A stretch of 64,000 nt of DNA from CAZWRV01 sp964636325 (GTDB lineage: Bacteria > Verrucomicrobiota > Lentisphaeria > Victivallales > GWF2-50-93). The stretch covers positions 62,001 through 126,000 of the forward strand of contig CAZWRV010000001.1 of the NCBI GenBank assembly GCA_964636325.1. Direction: 5' to 3'. The translations under genes were made by a program, and so were the position numbers. Positions 36,599 through 45,343 of this stretch are shown here, piece after piece; the stretch's first letter is position 1; every line of letters begins with the position of its first letter. The notes under the pieces were generated by a model. It was given only the letters and a program-made list of their open reading frames with translations, was not told where the DNA came from and made no database searches.

Positions 36599-37013
36599 AG
36601 GTCAGAATCCCTTCTCTTATAAAAAATCAGAAATATTTAGACAGGATAACAGGATGATCAGGATGTTTTTGTATGAAATAAATCTTGTATATCCGAGCCA
36701 ATTTCAAAAACGGGGGAATAAAATTCCTCCCTCCGTCGAGTTTCTGATCGACAGAACTGCGACTTTCGCAGACGGGCACTCCTCTGAAACTCGGTTCTGC
36801 TTTCGGAGGGTTGAGGCGTCCTCAACCGTTTCTCCCAACTCTGAGTCCCGAGGACGGCTCAGCACGGCTTCGCCCTCCACAGTTTCAGTATGACAAAACT
36901 GGCGTCGCCAGTTCGGCACTCCTGAAACTCAAGAACGCCAAGCTCCCAATTCCGCCGTCAAAGCCGAGCTGGGCTCGGCGTTCCCTGGGTTGGGTTTTCC
37001 AGCGGCGGGGTTT
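36599..37013. repeat. 415-bp gap packed with repeats (R1 copy c, hairpins)
   Basis: No gene is seen. The gap holds GACAGGATAACAGGAT (36637-36652), whose inverted copy lies past the next gene at about 37783-37801. It also holds a rearranged R1 element at 36805-36880 and two related hairpin-plus-tail units (CTGCGACTTTCGCAG near 36757 and AACTGGCG-T-CGCCAGTT at 36898-36914), each followed by GGCACTCC and TGAAACTC. A stem GCCGAG/CTCGGC at 36963-36979 follows the ketoreductase stop and might terminate its transcript, although the T-run is weak. Confidence 0.6.
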
Positions 37014-37772
37014 TTATGCCGCGGTATATCCGCCGTCGACGACTAGAACCGAGCCTGTTATCCAGCGTCCGGTGCCCGCAAGCAGGAACGCCGCGGCGCC
37101 TGCCACGTCCTCCGGGGTTCCGAGACCGAGCGGATGCATTTTTTCTACGGCATCGAACTGTTCGGGCGTCAAGCTCTGCCTGAGGCCGTCGGTCATGGGT
37201 GTCCGGACAAGCCCCGGCGCGATGCAATTCACCCTTATGCCTTCTCTTGCAAGCTCGATCGCCAGGGATTTAGTAAGGGCGATGATCGCTCCCTTGCTTG
37301 CGGAATACGCGGAGACTCCGGAGCTTCCGGTCATCCCGGCAACCGAAGAAAGGAAGACTATGGCAGCGCCATCCGGCGACACAACCCCTTTTTGGCGGAA
37401 CGACTTTGCCAGCATCAATGTCGAAGTCACATTGGTCTTCAGAAGTTGATCGATCTTGTCGGACGTGGTCATCTTGATAGGTCTGGCGAGATGGATGCCT
37501 GCGGCATGAACCATACCGTGCAGGGTTCCGGCCTTTTCGACGACAACCCTGAAGAAGGCAGGAAGGGCGTCGAGATTGTTCAAGTCAAAAATCTCGGCCA
37601 GATGACCCTGCCCTTCAATTCTTGACAAAGCCTCGTCGAGCCTTAACTTGTCCCGCCCAACTAGGACGACCTTCGCGCCCAGGGAGCCAAGCATCAGCGA
37701 GATCGCCCTTCCGATTCCGGACGACGCGCCGGTGACCATGATACGCTTTCCAGCCAAGTCAAGAGGGTTCAT
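37014..37772 (-). CDS. Short-chain dehydrogenase/reductase, FabG-like 3-oxoacyl-ACP reductase
   Basis: A 252-residue Rossmann-fold SDR with TGASSGIGRA (14-23) for NAD(P) binding and a catalytic Ser near 143. Tyr156 and Lys160 lie in YSASKGAIIALTKS. FabG-like sequence and position between an ACP gene and a KAS III gene indicate reduction of a 3-oxoacyl-ACP to the 3-hydroxyacyl form. A nucleotide-sugar SDR role is possible but less likely, given the short classical-SDR length. A 415-bp repeat-filled gap separates it from the ketosynthase. Confidence 0.85.
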   Translation of the reverse strand: MNPLDLAGKRIMVTGASSGIGRAISLMLGSLGAKVVLVGRDKLRLDEALSRIEGQGHLAEIFDLNNLDALPAFFRVVVEKAGTLHGMVHAAGIHLARPIKMTTSDKIDQLLKTNVTSTLMLAKSFRQKGVVSPDGAAIVFLSSVAGMTGSSGVSAYSASKGAIIALTKSLAIELAREGIRVNCIAPGLVRTPMTDGLRQSLTPEQFDAVEKMHPLGLGTPEDVAGAAAFLLAGTGRWITGSVLVVDGGYTAA

Positions 37773-37811
37773 AACAATCCTGTCAATCCTGTTATCCTGT
37801 CAACTTTTTCT

Positions 37812-38045
37812 TCAGCCGGATATCTTGTCTGCTGCGAGGGCGGCGAGATCGTCGGCCGTCTTGCATGCGGCGATCCTCTGGGGCGGAACCTTCAGGTTGA
37901 GTTTTTCGTCGAGCATCGCGATGAATCCCATCACAGCCAGCGAATCCCAGCCCTCCAGTGACGCCAGTTCCTTGTCGCCAGTGACCGTACCGGCGCCGGC
38001 TTCGATGATCGTCTCGATCTCCGTGAAAAAATCCTTCTTGGTCAT
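37812..38045 (-). CDS. Acyl carrier protein
   Basis: A 77-residue acidic four-helix ACP. EGWDSLAVMGFIAML contains Ser35, the phosphopantetheine attachment site. It is the first gene of the acyl cassette (ACP, ketoreductase, ketosynthase, acyltransferase), which runs to 35118. A dedicated ACP in a glycan locus suggests a specialised acyl donor. Confidence 0.88.
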   Translation of the reverse strand: MTKKDFFTEIETIIEAGAGTVTGDKELASLEGWDSLAVMGFIAMLDEKLNLKVPPQRIAACKTADDLAALAADKISG

Positions 38046-38069
38046 GGCATATTCCTCCTAATATATATG

Positions 38070-38170
38070 TTTAGTCCCTTACGGTGCCACTTGGAAAACG
38101 TTTTTTCCAAAAGTAGTTTGCGCGCCGTAAGGGCGCATTTTTCCCGCAGGGAAAAACCTAGTCCCTTACG
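38070..38170. repeat. Inverted-repeat element R3, copy b
   Basis: An element of about 100 bp: TAGTCCCTTACGG at both ends, a central GGAAAACGTTTTTTCC hairpin, GCGCCGTAAGGGCGC, and the TTTTTCCC-GC-AGGGAAAAA hairpin. It is the forward counterpart of 35001-35112, so the two copies bracket the acyl cassette as inverted repeats about 3 kb apart. Confidence 0.75.
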
Positions 38171-38216
38171 GAAAATTATACAAAATGTAGTGGGTTCGAA
38201 TTGTCTGGTACGTTTT

Positions 38217-39218
38217 TCATATGTTCCTCGGCAGGAACTGCCTTATGATGGGGAGGATGACAAATCTGGCAACGCTTTCCTCGAAGCTTTTCTCCATGCT
38301 GTCCCTCTCCCAGCGGGAGGGATTTGCGAAGTTCGCAAGCCTGTTCCTAATTCCGAGCATGGCGTCGAAAGGTCTCTTCCCGAGCATAATGCGTTCCGCA
38401 GCGGGCTCAGGCCTGAGGCCGTATGGATATGCAAAGAATCTTACTGGCTTTCCGAATCTGTCCTTGAGAATATCCGCACAGGTGAACACTTCTTCCTCCA
38501 ATTCCTGCTGGTTCAGTTTCCTGCAGTCCGGATGGGTCATCGTATGTGCGCCGATTTCGAAGCCTGAGCCGATAAGCTCCTTGATCTGCTGGGGATTCAT
38601 ATATGGTTTGTGCTCATGCAGGAATTCCGAAAGGGGGTTCAGGCCGGCCATCTCCCACAGGGACTGAGCAAGGGATTCCTTTTTTGCCATGTCCCAGCCC
38701 AGGCTCCATTTGAGAATCCCGGTTTTGCCGGAGGGTTCTTGCAATCCGTGTTTCGTACAGAAATCCGGGATCAGCTTCGCAATCTGTTCCTTGCCAACCG
38801 TGTTGACGACGGAGAATATCTTGTTCCTCCACATCAGTTCGGCGTTGTCGATGCAAGTGCCTAGCAGAAAGAAGACGGCTGGGATCTTCTCATCTGAGAG
38901 GATCGGTGCTATTACCTCATAATTTTCCCTGAAGCCGTCGTCGGTGGTAAGGACGATCTTGCGGTCCAGATCTCCGCCTTCTCGGGCGATTTTTACGGAT
39001 TCCTCGAGAGAGATGAACTCATAACGCTTTTTCAGCCATCTTATCTGCCGCCTGAATACCGCAGGCGTGGTCAGGTTTTCCTGCTGGTAATAAGGCGGGC
39101 TTTTGTCGGCAACAAGATGGTAATATGCTATCCTGAGGCTCCTTCTCCCGTAAAGAAGCAGGAGGTCGTGGAGGAGTGCCATCCTTGAAAAGGCGGATAA
39201 GGCCGGACCGAGTTTCAT
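38217..39218 (-). CDS. Polysaccharide deacetylase family protein (NodB/CE4)
   Basis: A 333-residue protein with the NodB homology fold. IVLTTDDGFRENYEVIAP has the catalytic and metal-binding Asp pair, and GAHTMTHPDCRKL has the two metal His residues. No signal peptide is obvious, so it may act in the cytoplasm on a lipid-linked or nucleotide sugar, as some glycan-locus members are thought to do. It is coupled to the GNAT gene by a four-base overlap. Removal of an N-acetyl group before re-acylation would fit the neighbouring acyl cassette, but this is inference. Confidence 0.85.
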   Translation of the reverse strand: MKLGPALSAFSRMALLHDLLLLYGRRSLRIAYYHLVADKSPPYYQQENLTTPAVFRRQIRWLKKRYEFISLEESVKIAREGGDLDRKIVLTTDDGFRENYEVIAPILSDEKIPAVFFLLGTCIDNAELMWRNKIFSVVNTVGKEQIAKLIPDFCTKHGLQEPSGKTGILKWSLGWDMAKKESLAQSLWEMAGLNPLSEFLHEHKPYMNPQQIKELIGSGFEIGAHTMTHPDCRKLNQQELEEEVFTCADILKDRFGKPVRFFAYPYGLRPEPAAERIMLGKRPFDAMLGIRNRLANFANPSRWERDSMEKSFEESVARFVILPIIRQFLPRNI

Positions 39219-40321
39219 GTGAAAGCAATGTCGCCCACGCCGTCATGCATTTGGAGTCCGTCGAATGCTCCCGCAGGAAATCCTTTCGATACGATGCAGT
39301 CCTTCCGGCGGCGGAATTCGCGGATGAACGGCATTCCGGAGTTCCTGAGTTCCAACGCCAGAGCGCTGTTCCGTGTGCTGAAGACGGAGGTTCCGCTGTC
39401 CACGATGAAGGCAGCAAGCGCGGCTGCAATGCCCTTCAGATCAGGCTCGTCATGGTAAAGACATGGAACCGTAGTGTGCCCGTCCATCTGATGGAGCAGT
39501 GCGAATCCTACAATCCGGCCGTCAGGCGCATTCAGCCTAAGCATCCTGTACAGAGCGGATTTCGCATAGGCTGTGAACTCATATCTGCGGGCTTCTTCAA
39601 GGTCTGACTCATCCGAGCCGACCCATGGGTATTGGACGATCCATTCAATTTCAGCCGATCCCCTGTGAAAAAGCTCAGAGCCAGCCCTGCCGCGTATGAA
39701 CACCTCAGTTTCTTTGTCGATATCAGCCAGCTCAACGCATCTGAATCCTGATTCGTCAGACAGGCGGCCATCCCAGATAATCCTACGGATCCGCATGAGG
39801 GAATTTACAAAAGGCGCGGCAGCTCTCAGAGCGACAGGCACGAGAATGTTTCGGCCGTCAAGAAAACCAAGCAGGAGAGCGGGATCAATCTTCAACACAA
39901 ACAGATGCATCGTCCGCTCCCTCAGCGTCATGAATTTCCTTGTCGCATCATAAATCTTCTTAGCCTGTTCCGTGAATGATGCAACAGCCACTTTTCCGTC
40001 ATATAATTCAAGCGCCCTCAAGAGCAGTGCTGCTCCAATCCCAGTGCTCCTGAATTCAGGCGCAACCCACCAGGTGCTCAGCCAGCAGAACTTATGGACG
40101 GCATCCCCTGCGGCAATCGTATCGGGCAGCATGCCGAGGAATCCGGCCAGCTTTTCTCCCTCGTATGCGGCAAGAAGGAGGATGTCGTCCTTTCTAGCCC
40201 TTGGGTTGTTAGCCTGCGAAAGCGCCCTTCTTCTCGATACGGGCAGCTTCTCCGACTTCCAGAAAGATCGATCCTCGAGCAGCCTCTCAAGATCAACAGG
40301 CCTGAGCTCCCGTATTTCCAT
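39215..40321 (-). CDS. GNAT-type N-acyltransferase
   Basis: A 368-residue protein. The N-terminal 150 residues form a GNAT fold with STWWVAPEFRSTGIGAALL, where R-x-x-G-I-G-A binds acyl-CoA. The C-terminal half shows a second GNAT-like region (GRIVGFALLHQMDGH) but no clear acyl-CoA motif, so the protein may be a tandem GNAT with one active domain. It overlaps the deacetylase gene by four bases and lies 3 bp from the GT-C gene. A sugar-amine acyltransferase role is likely from context. Confidence 0.75.
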   Translation of the reverse strand: MEIRELRPVDLERLLEDRSFWKSEKLPVSRRRALSQANNPRARKDDILLLAAYEGEKLAGFLGMLPDTIAAGDAVHKFCWLSTWWVAPEFRSTGIGAALLLRALELYDGKVAVASFTEQAKKIYDATRKFMTLRERTMHLFVLKIDPALLLGFLDGRNILVPVALRAAAPFVNSLMRIRRIIWDGRLSDESGFRCVELADIDKETEVFIRGRAGSELFHRGSAEIEWIVQYPWVGSDESDLEEARRYEFTAYAKSALYRMLRLNAPDGRIVGFALLHQMDGHTTVPCLYHDEPDLKGIAAALAAFIVDSGTSVFSTRNSALALELRNSGMPFIREFRRRKDCIVSKGFPAGAFDGLQMHDGVGDIAFT

Positions 40322-40324
40322 GCG

Positions 40325-42877
40325 CTATTGCTTGAACACCGGCTTGGTGTTTCTGTTTATCTTCCATACCTTGGTCTCGCCGTCATGCACAAGGCTGGCG
40401 AACCTGGGATCTGAAAGCAGCGGAGCATAGAGCCTGTAGGTCTCGGGATACCTTTTGAGCCCTTCTACAGGCTCTATTAGAAAATAGCTGATGTCCAAGC
40501 GGTAGAGATCCATGAAAAGCGCGTTGCCCGTCTTTCCAAGGGTGAATTTCTGCCCCGTCAAAGAATCCTCATAAAATCCCATCTTGTTAGGATCCCTGAG
40601 CTGCTCCTTCACCTTATTGACGGCCGGATATGCGTCGATTTTCCTCCAATATACGCCTCTCCTTTTTGAAAGGCTGAAGAACTGGGCATCGTTGGAGGTG
40701 AGGACGACGGCGGTGTCCGGAGTGTTATCATTTATGAACATAATTGCCTCGTAGAGTCCGGGATACAGGAAGTCGCTTTGTTTGAGTTTTCCAGAGAAGA
40801 TGTATGCGCTGATTCCGTCGCCGGCAAAAAGACGGGCGGAGACGCTGGAGCCGGGAATAGCGAATGACGCGGCAATCGCAATCCCGGCGACCGTGGCGAT
40901 GATCCAGACGTATTTCACTTTTCTCCTTGCCTTGAGCATCATATAAATATCCCCAGCGAAAATGCCTCCGAAATAGGCCGCCATCGGCAGGATTGTCAGT
41001 ATGTAGCGCCTGTTCAAGTAAAACTTGTAGAGCACCGGCAGCGCGAAAAGAACCAGCGCCGCCAGCATCATCCAGTCCATAGGCCTTTTCACCTTGACAT
41101 ATCCTATCCAATAAGCCGCGCCTATAATGAATATGTAGAAGGTCAGTCCGAAAAGCTGTGGCTGTGTGAATATCTGGAGTCTGCCAAGTAAGGTCTTTTT
41201 TGAAAATAATTCTTCTGTAATGTCTGTCAAAATTGATTTTATGCCTGCGGTTTCTTCTCCAGGTACATTGTCTGGCTCAATAACAACCGGGGAGATCAAC
41301 TGCAACGGTTTGACTTCCAATGGACTACTTTTTTCATCATATGAGACAGAAGGATTCAGATGGTAGATGGTAGTACCTTTTTTAACAAAGACCTTGGTGT
41401 AAAACTTAGATCTACTGATAACTTCTTTCAGCAGTGAGTTGTAATATTCATCCCTTCCATCGCCTCGTGGGTCAACAACTACTGTTTCGATTTTTTGCTC
41501 TATGAGGTATCGCAACATGACTCTGATTTTTATAATCTTTGAGATATCCTTGATAATAAAGTCTTCGTCGAAAAACCAAATGACATTCCCAGGTGTTGGC
41601 CTTGTCTCCTTTTCCGGTTTTTCCCCCACACATAAGATTTTGTTTGTATCCAACGTGAGCCAAGAAGCCTGTTCTAAAGCATCTTCAAGGGTTATATTCT
41701 TACGTGGTTCTTCCTCGACGGAAATACCACGGAACTCGAGGTCGCCCTTGTCGTATGAGACGTCGAGGCTGAATATCTTCTTGAAATAGTTGAGATGCCT
41801 TGATCCACCTTGTGCGAGCAACGTCGTAACCAGTCCGGCCGTCATCAGCAGGGCAAGCCCGACCACTCCGGCTGAGACAAGCGCGTGTCTTGTGAGCAAT
41901 TTCGGGAAGATTCCGAGAAGCCTTCCCCTGTTGGCTACAAGCGATTCGACTGCAAGCAGGGAAAAGACCACAATTGCAACAAGCACTCCTGTAAGGTGGA
42001 AATACAGGCAGAAAAACAAGGCTAGTAGCGCTGAAGCAAGGTGGAATGGCTTGAAAGTGCCGACGAATTCAGATGCAAAATAGACTCCGCATAGGAAGAA
42101 GAACATCCTTGGAGGGTCGATGCTGTTCTCTATGGATTGCCAAACGAAGGCCGGGACAAGCATCAGCAGCAGTGTTCCGAACAAGGCTTGGCATGTGCCA
42201 GCCCTGCACCTGAGAATCCAGAAGAGCAAAATAGCCAGATAAAAGGAATACGTCGCTGAAACAACACGGGAGGCGAGGCAATCCCGTTCGTTCCTGATAA
42301 GGCTCATTGAGGAATAAAGGAGCGGGAGTCCGGGAGGGTGCTTTATGGTGCTGTAGAACCCGCTCGCCTTGTCCGGGGCGCTCATCGGATAGTTCTTCAG
42401 GCTCCTGTTCTGCGCGAAGATCCTTCCGAAGACCTCGTAGACGCAGCCGTCATGGCTTACGATCGGATATAATGCAGACTGGAAGAATATATAGGAGAAG
42501 ATGAAGACCAGCGCCAGCCCCAGGACGGCCTTGTCTTTCTCAAGACCGCCCCTAATTCGCTGCAGCTCCCATTTTAGAAAGGCATGCGTCCTGAGTAAAA
42601 GCAGGCGCAGTCCGGGTAGGCCCAGAACAAAGCATGCGGCCCAGGCGAAGACGATCACGAGGACATATATGGAGGCGGGTTTGCCGGGAAGGCAGACGAA
42701 CATCGCGCAGACGGCCAGAGACGTCAGGGCAGGAGCAAGGCCAAAGCAGAAAAGAAGAGCAACGCCGATATCCACATCGGTTTTCAACTGGCCGGCAAGC
42801 GTCAGATAGACCCCGGTCAGTATGATTCCGCAGACGAGAAAGCAGAAGACGAAGACTAGGACGTCAAGGACAAACAC
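40325..42877 (-). CDS. GT-C (PMT/ArnT-like) glycosyltransferase with one inserted module
   Basis: An 850-residue polytopic protein and paralogue of the 8.9-11.8 kb gene. VSHDGCVYEVFGRIFAQNRS (140-159) and KHPPGLPLLY match the acidic loop and HPP motif there. Residues about 396-508 are a soluble module absent from the equivalent loop of the paralogue; membrane helices resume at LFGLTFYIFIIG (575-586). Residues 700-842 are an ordinary PMT-like C-terminal domain. It likely adds a polyprenyl-phosphate-linked sugar in the periplasm. It is spaced 3 bp from both neighbours, so it is part of a tight operon. Confidence 0.8.
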   Translation of the reverse strand: MFVLDVLVFVFCFLVCGIILTGVYLTLAGQLKTDVDIGVALLFCFGLAPALTSLAVCAMFVCLPGKPASIYVLVIVFAWAACFVLGLPGLRLLLLRTHAFLKWELQRIRGGLEKDKAVLGLALVFIFSYIFFQSALYPIVSHDGCVYEVFGRIFAQNRSLKNYPMSAPDKASGFYSTIKHPPGLPLLYSSMSLIRNERDCLASRVVSATYSFYLAILLFWILRCRAGTCQALFGTLLLMLVPAFVWQSIENSIDPPRMFFFLCGVYFASEFVGTFKPFHLASALLALFFCLYFHLTGVLVAIVVFSLLAVESLVANRGRLLGIFPKLLTRHALVSAGVVGLALLMTAGLVTTLLAQGGSRHLNYFKKIFSLDVSYDKGDLEFRGISVEEEPRKNITLEDALEQASWLTLDTNKILCVGEKPEKETRPTPGNVIWFFDEDFIIKDISKIIKIRVMLRYLIEQKIETVVVDPRGDGRDEYYNSLLKEVISRSKFYTKVFVKKGTTIYHLNPSVSYDEKSSPLEVKPLQLISPVVIEPDNVPGEETAGIKSILTDITEELFSKKTLLGRLQIFTQPQLFGLTFYIFIIGAAYWIGYVKVKRPMDWMMLAALVLFALPVLYKFYLNRRYILTILPMAAYFGGIFAGDIYMMLKARRKVKYVWIIATVAGIAIAASFAIPGSSVSARLFAGDGISAYIFSGKLKQSDFLYPGLYEAIMFINDNTPDTAVVLTSNDAQFFSLSKRRGVYWRKIDAYPAVNKVKEQLRDPNKMGFYEDSLTGQKFTLGKTGNALFMDLYRLDISYFLIEPVEGLKRYPETYRLYAPLLSDPRFASLVHDGETKVWKINRNTKPVFKQ
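41354..41692 (-). other. Single inserted periplasmic module
   Basis: This segment encodes residues about 396-508. The order is a leading helix (LEDALEQASWLTLD), ILCVGEKPEK, WFFDEDF, helix MLRYLIEQK, IETVVVDPRGDG and a closing TTIYHLNP strand. It matches the modules of the giant GT-C gene, especially TVVVDP followed by an N/D-rich turn. The DNA here is visibly AT-richer than the flanking membrane-encoding parts. Confidence 0.72.
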
Positions 42878-42880
42878 GGA

Positions 42881-43906
42881 TCACCTGCCGGCATGTTTTC
42901 TGAAAAAGTCGAGCATCCATGAGCTGGGATCGCATTTATCCTTGAGGAGAATTTCGCGCTTTCTGCGCCATTCCTGCTTGACGTCATCCTTCTCAAGCAA
43001 CCTCGCGATGTGCCGTTCCGCCTCGGCATAGTTGTCGGTGTGGAAGAGAAGTCCGTATTTCTTCTCCTCCTCCTCAGTGTAGCCCATGGTGAGGGTATTC
43101 ACGAAGATAGAAGGTGTACCGATCACCGCAGCCTCGGAGGCCATGGTTCCGCCTTCGCCGACATATATTGTCGCATAATAAAGGAGGTCGTGCATTTTCA
43201 CCGGGTCGATGGACATCCTGTATCTGTCAAGCTCGCCGGGAAGGGAGCATTCCGAGCTTATTATCACCCGTCCTCTGGAATTGAGCAGTTCGACAAGCTT
43301 GAGCTTTTCGGTGGAGGAGAAGCCGTGCTGCCCCCTGTCGTGCGTGGCCTGCCAGGCCACAAACCTGACAATGAAGAAGACATCGCCCTCCTTCATGCCG
43401 AGTTCGCCAAGTACGGCGGGATTCGGAGTAAATCGGGCCGGATGAAGATAGGCCAGTTCGTGATATCCAGGATACCTGATCTGCTTGGGGCCGAGGTCGC
43501 CCTTGAAACAGTCGGGCGTTATGATCTTCTCGGCGAAGGGGCGGAAGAGCCTGATCTGTTCTACGGCGTGCTCCGTGTCAGTGAAGACGAAGAGCCTGGC
43601 ACCGAGCATCATCGGAAAAAAAGGGCGCGCGCTGGAAATGCTCACGACGATGTCCGGCCTTTCCCGGAGAAGCACGAAGAGCATTCTGAAATTGACAATG
43701 ATGAAGTTTATATACTTGACAATCATGTTTTTTCCGTATGAGCCCATGTCGATGTACTTCAGGCCGAAGCGTCCTAGCAGTTCGAATGTGATGTCCTTCG
43801 AAGTGGCGGTGATGACGACTTCTGCGCCTGAGGCCCGGATTTCGCTTATGAAATGCCTGAAGAAATGGACGTGCGCCGGATGGTTGATGTCTACGATTAT
43901 CTTCAT
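42881..43906 (-). CDS. DUF354-family glycosyltransferase-like protein
   Basis: A 341-residue GT-B-like protein with the DUF354 start MKIIVDINHPAHVHFFRHFI. Later come FVFTDTEHAVEQIRLF, PGYHELAYLHPARFTPNP and GEGGTMASEAAVIGTPSIFV, all family marks. Members occur in archaeal and bacterial surface-sugar clusters and resemble UDP-GlcNAc epimerases and MurG, but no reaction is firmly assigned. It is followed in the operon by the GT-C gene and preceded by the hisF2-like gene. Confidence 0.82.
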   Translation of the reverse strand: MKIIVDINHPAHVHFFRHFISEIRASGAEVVITATSKDITFELLGRFGLKYIDMGSYGKNMIVKYINFIIVNFRMLFVLLRERPDIVVSISSARPFFPMMLGARLFVFTDTEHAVEQIRLFRPFAEKIITPDCFKGDLGPKQIRYPGYHELAYLHPARFTPNPAVLGELGMKEGDVFFIVRFVAWQATHDRGQHGFSSTEKLKLVELLNSRGRVIISSECSLPGELDRYRMSIDPVKMHDLLYYATIYVGEGGTMASEAAVIGTPSIFVNTLTMGYTEEEEKKYGLLFHTDNYAEAERHIARLLEKDDVKQEWRRKREILLKDKCDPSSWMLDFFRKHAGR

Positions 43907-43913
43907 CTGGGTT

Positions 43914-44684
43914 TCAGGAAATCCCCCGGAATGCGGTTTCTAGCTCCAACTTGTCGGGATAGTTGATCAGGACGCCCTTGCGCGGACCGTGGTAGACGAA
44001 CATGCTGCCGGCCGCCACCGCGCTGGCTCCGCCGGAGAGGACAGCCTCCCTGAAATGCTCGACGCATCCCGCCCCTCCGACGGCGATGACAGGCACATGG
44101 ACGGCGGAGCTGACGCTTTTGATGAGTTCGATATCGTAGCCCTGCATCATGCCGTCGCGGTCGATAGAATTTATCAGGATTTCACCGGCGCCCATGGACT
44201 CCATTTTGGCCGCATGCTTGACGGGGCACATGTCGGTCTTCTGTCTACCGGACTTGATGTATACGGCGTATTTTCCGAAGAAGCCTTTCGCGGCGTCGAT
44301 GGAGACTATGATGCTCTGGTTCCCGAACAGGTCAGCGGCCCTGGTAATCAGCTCCGGATCCAGGACGGAAGATGAATTGATTATCACCTTCTCCGCGCCC
44401 GCCTTCAGGATGTTGCGGATGTCCTCAATAGTCCTTATGCCGCCGCCTGCCGCGAAAGGCATGAATGCCTCCTCGGCTATCTTCTTGACGAAGTCAATGT
44501 CCAACAGCCTGCCGTCGTTAGTAGCTGTGATGTCCACGAACGCCAGCTCGTCTGCCTCGAGGTCGTTGTAAATCTTCACGGCGTTGATCGGATCGCCGAT
44601 GTATGTCGGGTTACGGAACTTGACCGTCTTGACTAACCCCTTGTTTTTAAGAAGCAGGCATGGAAGAACCCTAGGACGGAACAT
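43914..44684 (-). CDS. HisF2-like ammonia-channel cyclase homologue of a glycan amidotransferase
   Basis: A 256-residue TIM barrel related to imidazole-glycerol-phosphate synthase HisF. The N-terminus reads VLPCLLLKNKGLVKT. True HisF has a catalytic Asp in PCLDVK, which is Leu here, as in the glycan-locus HisF2/WbuZ group. That, plus the adjacent HisH-like and WbpG-like genes and the absence of other his genes, argues against histidine synthesis. With HisH2 it is expected to deliver ammonia to the WbpG-type enzyme for an acetamidino group. Confidence 0.87.
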   Translation of the reverse strand: MFRPRVLPCLLLKNKGLVKTVKFRNPTYIGDPINAVKIYNDLEADELAFVDITATNDGRLLDIDFVKKIAEEAFMPFAAGGGIRTIEDIRNILKAGAEKVIINSSSVLDPELITRAADLFGNQSIIVSIDAAKGFFGKYAVYIKSGRQKTDMCPVKHAAKMESMGAGEILINSIDRDGMMQGYDIELIKSVSSAVHVPVIAVGGAGCVEHFREAVLSGGASAVAAGSMFVYHGPRKGVLINYPDKLELETAFRGIS

Positions 44685-44725
44685 GCGTCGCTCCTTCCGC
44701 GGCGGTTTCAGACCGGATATTCCTT

Positions 44726-45340
44726 TCAGGCATGTTCAAGGAAATTCCTCAATATTCGCAGCCCCCCTTTGTGGCTCTTTTCGGGATGGAATTGCGTGCC
44801 GTATATGTTGCCTTTGCGTATGACGGAAGTGAACCTGAATCCGTAGTCCGTCTCGGCGACAGAGAGTTCGTTGTCAGCACACTTCAAGTGGTATGAATGG
44901 ACGAAGTAGAACTGGTAGTCACCCACTCCTTCCAGCAGCGGGCATTTCTTTTTGAGATGCAGATTGTTCCAGCCCATGTGAGGTATTGTCAGCTTCCGGC
45001 CAAGTCCTGAGAAGTCGAACCTCACGGTCTGCGCGTCTACCCATCCGAGCCCGTCGACATCGCCCTCCTCGCTGTACCTAGTGAAGAGCTGGATGCCGAG
45101 GCATATGCCCAGTATCGGCACTTTGCGTTCAAGGACCGCCCTTCCGAGGACTTCGACGAATCCGAGCTCGGAAAGCCTCGCCATGCCATTCCTAAAGTGT
45201 CCCACGCCGGGCAGGATTAGCTTGTCGGCCTTCTCAATCTCCGACTTTTCAGAGGAGACCTTCACCTCCGCCCCGATGCGGTGAAAGGCCTTGAGGACGG
45301 AATGCAGATTGCCCATGCCGTAGTCGACGATTACCATCAT
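44726..45340 (-). CDS. HisH2-like glutamine amidotransferase subunit
   Basis: A 204-residue class I glutamine amidotransferase. The nucleophile Cys lies in LGICLGIQLF and the His-Glu pair in GTQFHPEKSHKGG, so glutaminase activity should be intact. It pairs with the HisF2-like barrel 41 bp downstream and follows the WbpG-like gene by 3 bp. In Pseudomonas O-antigen loci the same trio makes the acetamidino group of the diaminomannuronate residue. Confidence 0.88.
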   Translation of the reverse strand: MMVIVDYGMGNLHSVLKAFHRIGAEVKVSSEKSEIEKADKLILPGVGHFRNGMARLSELGFVEVLGRAVLERKVPILGICLGIQLFTRYSEEGDVDGLGWVDAQTVRFDFSGLGRKLTIPHMGWNNLHLKKKCPLLEGVGDYQFYFVHSYHLKCADNELSVAETDYGFRFTSVIRKGNIYGTQFHPEKSHKGGLRILRNFLEHA

Positions 45341-45343
45341 CCT

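Noticed and set aside
43914..45340. Histidine biosynthesis genes hisF and hisH
   Set aside because: The HisF-like protein lacks the catalytic Asp (PCLLLK), no other his genes are near, and the WbpG-type amidotransferase is adjacent, so they belong to sugar amidination.
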